Shown here piece after piece: positions 17,120 to 25,861 of a stretch of DNA of 49,437 bases. The position numbers were made by a program, and so were the translations under genes. This DNA comes from Clostridiales bacterium (GTDB lineage: Bacteria; Bacillota; Clostridia; Lachnospirales; Lachnospiraceae), in NCBI GenBank assembly GCA_029007845.1, contig JAQXIP010000014.1, positions 1-49,437 of the forward strand, read 5' to 3'. The number at the start of each line of letters is the position of its first letter. Positions within the stretch are counted from its first letter, which is position 1. The notes under the pieces were generated by a model. That model searched no databases, was not told the DNA's origin, and worked only from the letters and a program-made list of their open reading frames with translations.

Positions 17120-17467
17120 TTAGTTGCTTTCAAATATGATTTCATCTTCGTATACCAGTCCAAGCTGTTCTCTGGCTATATCCTCCACATACTGCTTTGT
17201 TTTTGTATACTCACTGTATTCCTGCAGTTCTTTCTTGTCTTCGTTCAGTTCCTTTTTTTCCTTCTTAAGCTGGGCAATCTTCTTTTCATTCGCTTCCTTT
17301 GTCTGAATAAGCTGAATCTTTTTCAGCGACAAAGCAACGCATAACAGTGCCAGCACAACAAACACAAGCCCCATCCCGCTTCGTTTGAAGTTCTTTTTCC
17401 ATTCACGGAAATTGCGCATCAATTTCTTCTTTTTATCAATCTTTTTCCGACTTCTTCTGCCTGCCAT
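17120..17467 (-). CDS. divIC: septum formation initiator, DivIC/FtsB family
   Basis: 115 residues. A basic cytoplasmic head (RRSRKKIDKKKK), one membrane helix (about 32-50) and an extracytoplasmic coiled coil (about 55-95, with many Lys/Glu heptads) match DivIC/FtsB. It joins the FtsL/DivIB-type complex that activates septal wall synthesis. Its start lies 32 bases inside yabQ, so translation is coupled. The position between yabQ and spoIIE is the same as in Bacillus. Confidence 0.92.
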   Translation of the reverse strand: MAGRRSRKKIDKKKKLMRNFREWKKNFKRSGMGLVFVVLALLCVALSLKKIQLIQTKEANEKKIAQLKKEKKELNEDKKELQEYSEYTKTKQYVEDIAREQLGLVYEDEIIFESN

Positions 17468-17963
17468 GTAATTCCTTCCTCTCCAGTTTATGTACTACTC
17501 TTATTTTAATCTTTTTTATCCGTTGTTTCAACTGTAATTTTCGTTTTCCTTTCCGGTACCAGAACTCAAAGAACCAGAAAATCCGCTTTCCGGCATATAA
17601 AACCGGTTTTAGTAAGAAACGAAGAACGCGTACTGTCTTCTCTTTCCCCCAGAGAATAAGACGCACACCTGTCTGTCGAAACACATCCTTTACCGTGATC
17701 CGGTAACTGATCATCCCGAAAAAAAGCCCCAGCATAGAAAAATACCGGATAATCCCGTAATTTGCCCAGTTCAGGATGGAAAACAGCCACCAGCCGGCGC
17801 TTCCCCAGAATGCCAATTCTTCCAAAAAACGCAGGATCCGGCCATGGTGCCCCGACGACCGGATGATTCCCAATATATCATAGGCAAATACAATGATGAT
17901 TCCACTGATATAAGATACACACAACAGCCGCAATTCCAGATCAATTCCATTTTCTGTTACCAA
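17436..17963 (-). CDS. yabQ: spore cortex biosynthesis protein YabQ
   Basis: 175 residues. Hydrophobic segments at about 12-32, 45-65 and 70-88 are followed by a long basic C-terminal tail. FAYDILGIIR and the LEELAFW block match YabQ. In Bacillus it is a membrane protein of the mother cell needed for spore cortex formation and is made with YabP. The gene follows yabP by 14 bases and overlaps divIC. Confidence 0.88.
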   Translation of the reverse strand: MVTENGIDLELRLLCVSYISGIIIVFAYDILGIIRSSGHHGRILRFLEELAFWGSAGWWLFSILNWANYGIIRYFSMLGLFFGMISYRITVKDVFRQTGVRLILWGKEKTVRVLRFLLKPVLYAGKRIFWFFEFWYRKGKRKLQLKQRIKKIKIRVVHKLERKELHGRQKKSEKD

Positions 17964-17977
17964 TCAGATGAATCCCT

Positions 17978-18265
17978 CTATTTGAACAGCCGGTTCCAGA
18001 TGGACTCCCCATTTTTCCCCGGTCCCTGGTTGGAATAAGTAAGACTGTCAATGCGGCCATCTATATCAGCCTCTCCCTTTTCCAGTGTCAGGCGGCTCAC
18101 ATGAAGTTCATCTCCGCGGATCATCAGAATCCCCTGGCAGGTATCCAGAAGAACTTCATTCGCATCAAATGACAGCACATCATGAATTCCAGTCAACGTG
18201 AGCTTCTCCCGGTTCAGAAGATTCAGCTTCTGGTTTTCTAAAACCGTTGTTTTCTCTTCCATCAT
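17978..18265 (-). CDS. yabP: sporulation protein YabP
   Basis: 95 residues. NLLNREKLTLTGIHDVLSFD, the G-D-E-L-H-V-S-R-L block and the final SLTYSN are typical of YabP/YqfC sporulation proteins, small mother-cell proteins of the spore coat/cortex pathway. Two ATGs open the frame (18265 and 18262); the second has better spacing from AAAGG. It heads the yabP-yabQ-divIC group. A family-2 repeat lies between it and rqcP. Confidence 0.92.
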   Translation of the reverse strand: MMEEKTTVLENQKLNLLNREKLTLTGIHDVLSFDANEVLLDTCQGILMIRGDELHVSRLTLEKGEADIDGRIDSLTYSNQGPGKNGESIWNRLFK

Positions 18266-18312
18266 ACACCTTTCGCTCCTTCCCGTCCTTTAAGGATATT
18301 ATCCTCGTTCAA

Positions 18313-18493
18313 CAATATATGTAACAGTTCAGCCATAACCTGTATAACAAGCGAATCATGCTTGCATGAATTCGCCTGTTATACAGGTTATGAACTGAGC
18401 GCCAGATTATGAGCAAAGTTCGCTGCATAGCAGCGAGAAAGCATCGAAGGTGCGGCTTTGCGAATGGCGCGGGCTGAACTGTTACCAATATAT
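18313..18493. repeat. family-2 inverted-repeat element with target duplication
   Basis: The element spans 18321-18485 (165 bases), with ends GTAACAGTTCAGC and GCTGAACTGTTAC as a perfect 13-base inverted repeat. CAATATAT occurs directly outside both ends (18313-18320 and 18486-18493), a clear 8-base target duplication. Inside, CATAACCTGTATAACA pairs with TGTTATACAGGTTATG around GCGAAT/ATTCGC, and a second arm GCGCCA/TGGCGC encloses CGCTGC/GCAGCG. It fills the gap between rqcP and yabP. A short open frame within it has no ribosome site and is not called. Confidence 0.88.
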
Positions 18494-18520
18494 ATGCAAA
18501 AGATGCGAAAAACATTCAAC

Positions 18521-18760
18521 CTAAAGGAACCGGTATAACTCCTTTGCCTCTTCTTTCCGTACGGTTTCCTGAACGGACAGCACTTCTACCTTTACCTGTT
18601 TATTTCCAAATCCAATCTCAATGATGTCTCCTTCCTTTACATCAAAAGATGCCTTAACTACTTTCCCATTTACCAGCACCCGGCCAGCATCACAGGCTTC
18701 ATTAGCAACCGTCCGGCGCTTGATCAGTCTGGATATTTTCAGATATTTATCAATTCTCAT
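18521..18760 (-). CDS. rqcP: S4-domain ribosome quality-control protein RqcP (YabO/Hsp15 family)
   Basis: 79 residues starting at the ATG of MRIDKYLKISRLIKRR; a longer in-frame reading upstream to 18919 is not conserved in this family and overlaps the hup terminator. The S4 RNA-binding fold is clear: KISRLIKRRTVANEACDAGR, VLVNGKVVK, and DIIEIGFG. RqcP works with RqcH in alanine tailing of stalled nascent chains on 50S subunits. The gene lies between hup and yabP, the position of yabO in Bacillus. AAAGGAAG lies about seven bases before the start. Confidence 0.93.
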   Translation of the reverse strand: MRIDKYLKISRLIKRRTVANEACDAGRVLVNGKVVKASFDVKEGDIIEIGFGNKQVKVEVLSVQETVRKEEAKELYRFL

Positions 18761-18870
18761 ACCATTTCTTCCTTTCTGTAAGTGACTAAAACTTCCCACA
18801 TGGATTTTCCCGCAGCCCCACCTGCTATCTGGATTCTCTAGTGCAATGGGAGAAACAGACAAGTGATACG

Positions 18871-18900
18871 AAAAAAGCCACCCAGACAATCTGAGTGACT
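18871..18900 (-). terminator. terminator of hup
   Basis: Twenty-two bases after the hup stop, AGTCACTCAGA pairs with TCTGGGTGGCT (two G-U pairs in RNA) around a three-base loop and is followed by six T. A standard Rho-independent terminator on the minus strand. Confidence 0.88.
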
Positions 18901-18922
18901 CTTTCTTCCCTGCCATCAATGA

Positions 18923-19198
18923 CTACTGATTAATTTCGTCCTTTAAAGCTTTACCAGCTTTGAACTTAGGAGCTTTGGAAGCTGCAATCTTCATTGTTTT
19001 TCCTGTCTGAGGATTTCTTCCTTCTCTTGCTGCTCTCTCAGAAACTTCGAATGTACCGAATCCAACTAACTGGATCTTCTCACCCTTCTTTAATTCCTCA
19101 GTTACAACATCAATGAATGCTTTTAATGCTTTCTCAGATTCCTTTTTGGATAACTCTGTCTTTTCTGCAATTGCAGCTACTAATTCTGCCTTGTTCAT
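18923..19198 (-). CDS. hup: HU-family DNA-binding protein
   Basis: 91 residues, normal for [29 protein letters not shown] and the DNA-arm block GRNPQTGK are all present. It is a dimeric nucleoid protein that bends DNA. It has its own strong promoter and terminator, so it is a separate transcript within the sporulation gene run. In Bacillus this position is held by other genes (yabM, mazG/yabN). Confidence 0.97.
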   Translation of the reverse strand: MNKAELVAAIAEKTELSKKESEKALKAFIDVVTEELKKGEKIQLVGFGTFEVSERAAREGRNPQTGKTMKIAASKAPKFKAGKALKDEINQ

Positions 19199-19321
19199 GG
19201 ATGGGCTCCTCCTCTAAAATAATTATTGTAGAGATTCTCTCTCTCGTTCCGACGACCAATCCCATAACGCCTTAATCCGTTCCAGAGACAAATCATCTAG
19301 GGTTAATTTCCTATCAATCTA

Positions 19322-19350
19322 TTTATAAACTTATCTATGGCATTTGTCAA
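19322..19350 (-). promoter_or_regulatory. strong sigma-A promoter of hup
   Basis: On the minus strand TTGACA (19345-19350) and TATAAA (19322-19327) with exactly 17 bases between. The expected transcript starts near 19315, giving an untranslated leader of about 117 bases before hup. I see no named riboswitch in that leader. Confidence 0.8.
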
Positions 19351-19442
19351 GGAATTTTCGGCATATATTTCCAAAAATACGGCAATTTCGGGATTTTAAT
19401 CAAGATTTCCCTTCTTAGAAACAAATTTTACTCGTCATGCCG

Positions 19443-19988
19443 TTACTGTTCTAACTGCTTTCCGATAAATACCGCTGCGCAAGTTGCAAGTTTCTGTTCA
19501 GTCACTCCAAATTTTGCCTGCTTATCCCGGGTAACCATAATGACTGAACCAATGGCATCTCCTTCGCAGATAATCGGTGCTATGACTTCCCACTGATATT
19601 CCTCGTTTTCCTGGGCAATCGCGCAGTACTCTTTTTCTTTGTCCTTCGCAAGGATCACACTGCGCTCTTCAATTACCCGCTCTAACTGCTGGCTGATGGG
19701 TTTCTCTAACAGATCTTTACGGTTTTGCCCGGAAGCGGCTATAATCTGATCCCGGTCTGTGATACAGACCGTATTCCCCGTTGTCTGGGACAGCGCTTCT
19801 ACATATTCCTTTGCATACTGGCTCAGCTCTCCAATCGGTGAATATTTTTTTAAAATGATTTCACCTTCCCGGTCGGTAAATATTTCCAACGGATCTCCCT
19901 CACGAATCCGCAGTGTGCGCCGGATTTCCTTTGGAAGAACAATGCGTCCAAGATCATCAATACGTCGTACAATTCCTGTAGCTTTCAA
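19443..19988 (-). CDS. spoVT: stage V sporulation regulator SpoVT
   Basis: 181 residues with a TTG start at 19986-19988. The family begins MKATGIVRRIDDLGR; here the matching LKATGIVRRIDDLGR starts at that TTG, and GGAGG lies nine bases upstream, so 30 extra upstream residues are not part of the protein. The AbrB-type swapped-hairpin DNA-binding domain (1-50, IVLPKEIRRTLRIREGDPLEI) is followed by a GAF-like domain (about 55-181). SpoVT modulates late forespore (sigma-G) genes. It is normally next to mfd; here a HAD gene, a SurA-like gene and a repeat element lie between them. Confidence 0.95.
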   Translation of the reverse strand: MKATGIVRRIDDLGRIVLPKEIRRTLRIREGDPLEIFTDREGEIILKKYSPIGELSQYAKEYVEALSQTTGNTVCITDRDQIIAASGQNRKDLLEKPISQQLERVIEERSVILAKDKEKEYCAIAQENEEYQWEVIAPIICEGDAIGSVIMVTRDKQAKFGVTEQKLATCAAVFIGKQLEQ

Positions 19989-20086
19989 GTCTATTTTCCT
20001 CCATTTTCCCATGATAAAATAATGATTCTTTTGCTTTCTAATCATTGGATATGGAGTTAGTATGTGGAAAAACGACAATAATATTC

Positions 20087-20272
20087 ATGACCTTTTGACA
20101 CTCACTGATATACGAATTGCTCCGTTGCTCCGCAACTCACGCAATTCTACACACATTCACAATCCGTTGATTTTCCAAGGAAAATCACTACTTGCTCATG
20201 TGTGCGCGGGTCAATAAGTCAGAACTCTTTTCCTGCAAGCAGGAACGAGTTCTAACTTTTGACCCTTATATC
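20087..20272. repeat. family-1 miniature element, copy B (left end degenerate)
   Basis: Clear homology to copy A in the opposite orientation: shared ACGAATTGCTCCGTTGCT, AATCCGTTGATTTTC and CCTGCAAGCAGGAACGAGTTCT blocks. The right end, reading GATATAAGGGTCAAAAGT on the minus strand, is intact and ends at 20272. The outer arm of the left end is missing, so no target duplication could be assigned. The internal hairpins GAATTGC/GCAATTC, ACACAT/ATGTGT around GATTTTCC/GGAAAATC, and AGAACTC/GAGTTCT are kept. The right end overlaps and completes the HAD coding sequence. Confidence 0.85.
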
Positions 20273-20956
20273 ATATGATTTCTTCCCTGCGTGTAATATT
20301 TCGTGCAGTTCCGCTACCGTCTGTACGATATAACTGGCACCGTATTCTTTCAGTTCTCCCGGTTCCGCATAACCAAATTCTACTCCAAGACAGCAGATTC
20401 CCGCTTCCCTGGCTCCAAGAATGTCGTGTTTGCGGTCACCAATCATCAGAACTTTCTCTTCTGTTTCCTCCGGTCTGATCTTCAGTTCAGATAATGCCTC
20501 CCGGATTACAGCCGCCTTCGTGCTTAACACCTTATGATCCAGGCTGGCACCGCAGATTACCGTAAAATAACGGGACAGTCCAAAATGCTCCAGAATCCGG
20601 TTTGCAAACACATCCGGCTTGGAAGTTGCCACCCCAAGGATTTTCCCTTCAGCCTGCAGCTCTTCCAGCATTTCTTTCACACCCGGGTACACTTTGTTTT
20701 CATACAGGCCAACGGTTTTAAAACGCTCCCGGTATTTTGATACCGCCTGTAATGCCTGTTCTTCCTTCATCCCATAGAATTCCTGAAAGGAATCGATAAG
20801 AGGCGGTCCAATAAACCGTTTTAGTTTTGTCCGGTCCGGCTCCTTTATCCCAAAGGATTCCAACGCATACTGGACACATTTTGTGATTCCCTCTGCCGGG
20901 TCGGTCAGGGTTCCATCCAGATCAAATAAAAGATATGGGTAGTCCTGTGGTATCAT
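20252..20956 (-). CDS. HAD-superfamily phosphatase (phosphoglycolate phosphatase/PpaX-like)
   Basis: 234 residues. Motif I LFDLDGTLTD (about 9-18), motif II in VATSKP, and motif III/IV in KVLMIGDRKHDILGAREAG are all present, with an alpha-helical cap at about 20-90, which makes it HAD subfamily IA. It probably hydrolyses a small phosphorylated metabolite; the substrate cannot be fixed. The last codons and the TAG stop come from the terminal repeat of the mobile element copy B: residues DIRVKS are read through the GATATAAGGGTCAAAAG end. The catalytic part is intact. It follows the SurA-like gene by 17 bases. Confidence 0.88.
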   Translation of the reverse strand: MIPQDYPYLLFDLDGTLTDPAEGITKCVQYALESFGIKEPDRTKLKRFIGPPLIDSFQEFYGMKEEQALQAVSKYRERFKTVGLYENKVYPGVKEMLEELQAEGKILGVATSKPDVFANRILEHFGLSRYFTVICGASLDHKVLSTKAAVIREALSELKIRPEETEEKVLMIGDRKHDILGAREAGICCLGVEFGYAEPGELKEYGASYIVQTVAELHEILHAGKKSYDIRVKS

Positions 20957-20973
20957 TTTTTTGTCTCCTCATC

Positions 20974-21717
20974 CTATAATTGAACCTGTTTCCACAGATT
21001 TTTGCTCACGGTAACTTTGTATTTTTTCTCCCACTGGGCAAAGGCTTTCCGGAACCGTTCATCCTGCTGTTTTGCGATCTCCTTAGCAGCTTCACCGGCA
21101 TCCTGCCCTTCGCTGATCACGGTGTTCACATCTCCTACGGTTTTGTCATACAGCTTGTCTGCCAGAAGATTCTCTTCAAATACTTTCTGTACCATCTTTT
21201 TCGTCAGAAAATAGGTTTCCTTCTCTTCCTCAGATGCCTGGGAAAGCATGGATTCTGCCAGCTGACGTGCCTCTTCCTTCTCCTCGGTTTCCAGCACAAC
21301 CCCTTCACTTTTTGCCTCTTCACAACAGATTTTCACCTGAAGAATCTGCTCTAGGATCTGGTCATGGGCATAATCCTCAAGGGTATCGCTGTCTCCCGTC
21401 TTCACATCCCAGATTTCCTCACCCATTTTATCGGAATACATCGTTTTTACCTGATATAAATATACCATCAGCTCCTGATAGGTGACCGGGGTATCCCCAA
21501 CCGCCATAATAACCGAATCCTTCTCCAGTTCTTCCTTGCCAGATGCCACCCGGATCTTAAGCTTTGTCTCGATTTTCTGATATCCTTTCTGAATCAGAAA
21601 TGCCAGACAAAACAAAACGATTGCGCCTGCCACAATCGTACACACGGCCTTAATGATTGCCTTTTTTCTCCGCTCGCGCCTTCCGCCCCAATTAATTCTT
21701 CTACTGCGTCTTCTCAT
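20974..21717 (-). CDS. membrane-anchored SurA/PrsA-N-like protein
   Basis: 247 residues. A very basic N-terminus (RRRSRRINWGGRRERRKK) is followed by one membrane helix (about 24-44) and an extracytoplasmic helical domain. It resembles the chaperone part of SurA/PrsA foldases: AVGDTPVTYQELMVYLYQVK, with a helical region ending in WEKKYKV. No parvulin (PPIase) domain is seen, so isomerase activity is not expected. Its start overlaps mfd by 17 bases, so it is co-translated with mfd. A role in folding of secreted proteins is inferred from the domain only. Confidence 0.6.
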   Translation of the reverse strand: MRRRSRRINWGGRRERRKKAIIKAVCTIVAGAIVLFCLAFLIQKGYQKIETKLKIRVASGKEELEKDSVIMAVGDTPVTYQELMVYLYQVKTMYSDKMGEEIWDVKTGDSDTLEDYAHDQILEQILQVKICCEEAKSEGVVLETEEKEEARQLAESMLSQASEEEKETYFLTKKMVQKVFEENLLADKLYDKTVGDVNTVISEGQDAGEAAKEIAKQQDERFRKAFAQWEKKYKVTVSKNLWKQVQL

Positions 21718-24700
21718 TTTCCTTTCCTTTCTTGTCTACCAGCATATTAAAATCTTTCATTAGCTGGATCAGGTGCTCAAACAGTTCCTCCCGCTCTTTT
21801 TTTCCCTTTCGGTTCTTTTTCAACGGAATATAGGTAAAGACCGGTTTCTCCTTTGCAGAAAATGCCAGTTCCCCTTTATACTGCGAAAGAAGCTCCGGGA
21901 TCCTGTTAATATCATACCGCGCCTTTGGATAAAGTTCCAGTACAAATAAATCCTCTTTCTGCCGGATTCTTGTTAGATACACCCGGTGTGCCAGGGATTT
22001 CAGATAAGAAATCCAGAGAAGATTTGACACACTAACCGGCATCTCGCCAAAACGGTCAACCAGTTCCTCCTGCATATCCAGATATTCCTCTTTCGTCTTG
22101 ATATCCGCAATCCGCTTATAGATCTCCAGTTTCTGAAATTCACTCCGGATGTAAGTAGCCGGGATAAATGCATCTACGTCCATCTCAACGGATGTCTCAT
22201 ATTCTTCCTCTTCTACTTCTTCTCCTTTCATCTTCTTTACCGCATCATTGAGCATCTTGCAGTACAGATCATATCCGACAGCCTCCATATGCCCATGCTG
22301 CTTTGCCCCAAGGAGATTCCCGGCTCCACGGATCTCAAGATCCCGCATGGCGATCTTAAAGCCGGAACCAAGCTCGGTGAACTCCCGAATAGCCTGAAGC
22401 CGCTTTTCTGCCACTTCCTTTAACATCTTATCCTTGCGGTACATTAAGAACGCATAGGCATTCCGGTTGGATCGTCCTACCCGCCCTCTAAGCTGGTAGA
22501 GCTGGGATAAGCCCATCCGGTCTGCATTATCTACAATAATCGTATTCACATTGGAGATATCCAGTCCGGTCTCAATAATCGTGGTAGACACTAATACATC
22601 AATGTCTCCATTGATAAAATCATACATGATTTTTTCCAGTTCCCGTTCATGCATCTGGCCATGGGCAAATGCTACAACAGCATCCGGAACCATCGCCTGG
22701 ATCTTTGCAGCTTTGTCCGCAATGGTATTCACAAAATTATGCACATAGTACACCTGTCCATTCCGGGCTAATTCACGATTTACCGCCTCCCGTACCATCT
22801 CATCATTTTCTTCCATCACAAATGTCTGGATTGGCATCCGGTCAACCGGCGGTTCCTCTAACACGCTCATATCCCGGATTCCAACAAGGCTCATATGAAG
22901 GGTTCTCGGAATCGGAGTAGCCGATAAGGTCAGTACATCCACATCTGCTTTTAACTGCTTGATTTTCTCTTTATGGGTTACTCCAAACCGCTGTTCCTCA
23001 TCTACAATCAAAAGCCCCAGATCTTTGAATTGTACATCCTTCGATAAAACCCGGTGGGTTCCAATAATAATGTCAAGCTGCCCGTTTTTCAGTCTCTCAA
23101 TTGCTTTCTTCTGCTCTGAAGGCGTCCGGAACCGGGACAGCATGTCAACACTAATCGGGAAATCCTTCATCCGGCTTTGGAATGTATTATAGTGCTGCTG
23201 GGCAAGAATCGTAGTCGGCACTAAAAATACAACTTGTTTTCCATCTGAAACAGCTTTAAAAGCAGCACGGATCGCAATCTCTGTCTTTCCATATCCCACA
23301 TCCCCGCATATTAAGCGGTCCATGATTTTTTTGCTCTCCATGTCCTTTTTTGTGGCAGCAATGGCCGCCAGCTGGTCTTCTGTCTCTTCATATGGAAATA
23401 GTTCTTCGAATTCTGTCTGCCATACGGTATCTGGTCCAAAGGAATGACCTTCCTTTGCCTGGCGCTTTGCATAAAGCTCCACCAGTTCCTCCGCAATCTC
23501 TTTTACGGCTCCCTTTACCCTTGTTTTTGTCTTTTTCCATTCGATCGAGTTCAGTTTGTTTAGTTTTGGTTTTTTCCCTTCACTGCTGCCATATTTCTGT
23601 AACGCATCGAGCTCGGTAGCAAGTACATAAAGCACTCCGCCTGCTGCATATTCAATCTTTACATAATCCTTTGTAACCTTGTCTACCTCAATCTTCTCAA
23701 TTCCCCGGTAGATTCCGATTCCATGGTTTTCATGAACCACATAATCCCCAATGCTAAGCTCCGTAAAACTGTTTACATGGCTTCCCTCATAAGTCTTTTT
23801 CTTCTTTTTCCGTATTTTTTTCTCTCCGAATATATCACTTTCGGATATGACAACAAAGCCACAGGAAGTATACTCAAAACCCCGGTGGATATTTCCAACT
23901 GTGGCCATCACTTCCCCTGCTTTTAGAATACGGCTTTTTTCTTCACTAAAAAAGGCTGGAATGCCATATTCGGACAGATTATCAGCAAGACGTTTTGCCC
24001 GGGTTCTGGAAGGAGAAAGCAAAAGAATCCGGTATCCTTTTTTCTTCCAGTTTCCAATATCCCTGGCAAGCATCTCAAAATCATTCTGGTATGACATAAC
24101 TGACTGGGCAGGAACACTGGCTGTAAGTGTTGGCTCAAGTCCTTCGGTTTTATTATCCAGTGTACACAATAAAACGAGCTTCTGCCTTTTGATCCGGGCA
24201 AATATCTCTTCCATCGAATATACGGCTTTCATCTGTCCGGGAAGAATATATCCTTTCTCACTTCTGGAAATCATGCTTTCCCGGAATTCATATTCCACCG
24301 CATTTCCATGCTCCCGCACCATATTCGGCTCATCCAGATAAAATACGGTATTCTCCGGTTTGAAATAGTCAAAAAAAGATACCGTATCCGTATAGAAATA
24401 ATCAATCAGGCTTTCTACTCCTACACCAGTGCTGTAGTTCTTTAATTTTTCCTTCCACTCTTCTGCAAGCTTGTTAATCCGGCTGCTCTCTTCATATTTC
24501 TGTTCTTTTTTTAAGATCTCCGTATACGCCTTCTGCTCTTTTTCGATTTTCTTGATACCGGCAAGAAGCGTTTTCTCATCCATTACAAACTCTGCAGCCG
24601 GATAGATGGTGATTTCCTCCACATTTTCCACAGACCGCTGGCTCTCTACATCAAATGCCCGGATTGTATCGATCTCGTCATCCCAAAAATCAATCCGGTA

Positions 24701-25264
24701 TGGGTTTTCTTCTGTCAGGGTGTACACATCAAAGAGATTTCCACGGATTGCATACTGACCGGGAGCCTCTACCTGTCCAACCCGCTCATAGCCCATGCTT
24801 CCCAGCCGGCGGGATAACCCATCCATATTTACCACATCGGCTGTTTTCAGGGTAATCACAGATTCCTTTAAAAATGCCAAAGGCAGAACCCGATCCATCC
24901 CACTATCGATTGTCGTAATGATTGTTGCCGGCTTCTGCTCTAATAACTGCTTTATGATCTTAATCCGTTCTTGCACGATGGCATTGCCATGGATGTCCGC
25001 ACTATAAAAGATAATATCCTTGGCCGGATAAAGGTACACAGCCTTGTCAAACACCTGGTAATCCTCGTAGATTTCTCTCGCTTTCCGGTCATTTGATGCA
25101 ATAATCACCCGGTAGTCTTTCTCATATCCGGTTCCATAAACCAGATGGCATTTCTGCGAATCAATACATCCGCTGATCTTTACGACTGCTTCCGGTTGTG
25201 CCAGTGCTTTCTTTATCTTTCCATAGTCCTCGATCTCTTCCAGCGGCTTTAGAAACGTGTTCAC
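21701..25264 (-). CDS. mfd: transcription-repair coupling factor Mfd
   Basis: 1187 residues, full length. The N-terminal UvrB-like domain (about 1-350), the RNA-polymerase-interacting region (about 500-560, GDYVVHENHGIGIYRGIE), the RecG-like helicase with Walker A GDVGYGKT, the DEEQ box (VDEEQRFG), SATPIPRT and QLRGRVGR motifs, and a C-terminal TRCF domain are all present. It removes RNA polymerase stalled at DNA damage and recruits UvrA. The start is GTG (25262-25264), eight bases after AGGAGA. It follows pth by 11 bases, as in Bacillus apart from the small fin gene, which is not visible. Confidence 0.98.
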   Translation of the reverse strand: MNTFLKPLEEIEDYGKIKKALAQPEAVVKISGCIDSQKCHLVYGTGYEKDYRVIIASNDRKAREIYEDYQVFDKAVYLYPAKDIIFYSADIHGNAIVQERIKIIKQLLEQKPATIITTIDSGMDRVLPLAFLKESVITLKTADVVNMDGLSRRLGSMGYERVGQVEAPGQYAIRGNLFDVYTLTEENPYRIDFWDDEIDTIRAFDVESQRSVENVEEITIYPAAEFVMDEKTLLAGIKKIEKEQKAYTEILKKEQKYEESSRINKLAEEWKEKLKNYSTGVGVESLIDYFYTDTVSFFDYFKPENTVFYLDEPNMVREHGNAVEYEFRESMISRSEKGYILPGQMKAVYSMEEIFARIKRQKLVLLCTLDNKTEGLEPTLTASVPAQSVMSYQNDFEMLARDIGNWKKKGYRILLLSPSRTRAKRLADNLSEYGIPAFFSEEKSRILKAGEVMATVGNIHRGFEYTSCGFVVISESDIFGEKKIRKKKKKTYEGSHVNSFTELSIGDYVVHENHGIGIYRGIEKIEVDKVTKDYVKIEYAAGGVLYVLATELDALQKYGSSEGKKPKLNKLNSIEWKKTKTRVKGAVKEIAEELVELYAKRQAKEGHSFGPDTVWQTEFEELFPYEETEDQLAAIAATKKDMESKKIMDRLICGDVGYGKTEIAIRAAFKAVSDGKQVVFLVPTTILAQQHYNTFQSRMKDFPISVDMLSRFRTPSEQKKAIERLKNGQLDIIIGTHRVLSKDVQFKDLGLLIVDEEQRFGVTHKEKIKQLKADVDVLTLSATPIPRTLHMSLVGIRDMSVLEEPPVDRMPIQTFVMEENDEMVREAVNRELARNGQVYYVHNFVNTIADKAAKIQAMVPDAVVAFAHGQMHERELEKIMYDFINGDIDVLVSTTIIETGLDISNVNTIIVDNADRMGLSQLYQLRGRVGRSNRNAYAFLMYRKDKMLKEVAEKRLQAIREFTELGSGFKIAMRDLEIRGAGNLLGAKQHGHMEAVGYDLYCKMLNDAVKKMKGEEVEEEEYETSVEMDVDAFIPATYIRSEFQKLEIYKRIADIKTKEEYLDMQEELVDRFGEMPVSVSNLLWISYLKSLAHRVYLTRIRQKEDLFVLELYPKARYDINRIPELLSQYKGELAFSAKEKPVFTYIPLKKNRKGKKEREELFEHLIQLMKDFNMLVDKKGKENEKTQ

Positions 25265-25275
25265 GATGTTCTCTC

Positions 25276-25851
25276 CTATCCTTTATCTACTTTCCTATTA
25301 TATTGATTCATTGCACTCTGTATTCCATCCACACAGATTACTTCCACTGCCTTGGACACCCGCTCTAATGCTTCCCGTATTACTGGTTCTTCCTTATCCG
25401 GAAATCTTGCAAGAACATAATCTGCCAGTTCCCACCCTGCCGGTTTTGCCCCAACGCCTATTTTAATTCTTGGAAATGTATCCGTTCCAAGGTGCAAAAT
25501 GATGTTTTTGATTCCGTTGTGCCCACCTGCACTGCCTTTTTCCCGGATCCGGAGCTGACCGACATCCAGACTGATATCATCATAGATCACCAGAACATCC
25601 TCTGGTTCCACCTTATAGTAATCCACTAATTCCCGCACACTTTCTCCACTTAGATTCATATACGTCTGAGGTTTTGCAAGAAGCACTTTTTCCCCTTCAA
25701 TATATCCGGTTCCACAGACTGCCTTGTGCTTATGAATATCCCAGTTAATCCCGTAATCATCCGCAAGTCTTGTCACTGCAGAAAAACCAATATTATGTCT
25801 TGTTCCTTCATATCTTCGTTCTGGATTCCCCAGACCTACAATTATCTTCAT
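25276..25851 (-). CDS. pth: peptidyl-tRNA hydrolase
   Basis: 191 residues starting at MKIIVGLGNP, with AGGAG seven bases upstream; the longer frame to 25908 adds a tail not seen in the family. GLGNPERRYEGTRHNIGF contains the catalytic His, and YMNLSGESV and DDISLDVGQLRIREKGSAGGHNGI are the other signature blocks. It recycles tRNA from drop-off peptidyl-tRNA. It overlaps no neighbour and lies between the transglutaminase-like gene and mfd. Confidence 0.97.
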   Translation of the reverse strand: MKIIVGLGNPERRYEGTRHNIGFSAVTRLADDYGINWDIHKHKAVCGTGYIEGEKVLLAKPQTYMNLSGESVRELVDYYKVEPEDVLVIYDDISLDVGQLRIREKGSAGGHNGIKNIILHLGTDTFPRIKIGVGAKPAGWELADYVLARFPDKEEPVIREALERVSKAVEVICVDGIQSAMNQYNRKVDKG

Positions 25852-25861
25852 GAATGATCTC

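Noticed and set aside
18309-18515. 68-residue frame between rqcP and yabP
   Set aside because: It lies almost wholly inside the family-2 repeat, whose sequence is explained by base pairing rather than coding.
18521-18919. 132-residue reading of the S4 protein
   Set aside because: The first 53 residues run through the hup terminator and do not match RqcP proteins; the conserved start is MRIDKYLK at 18760.
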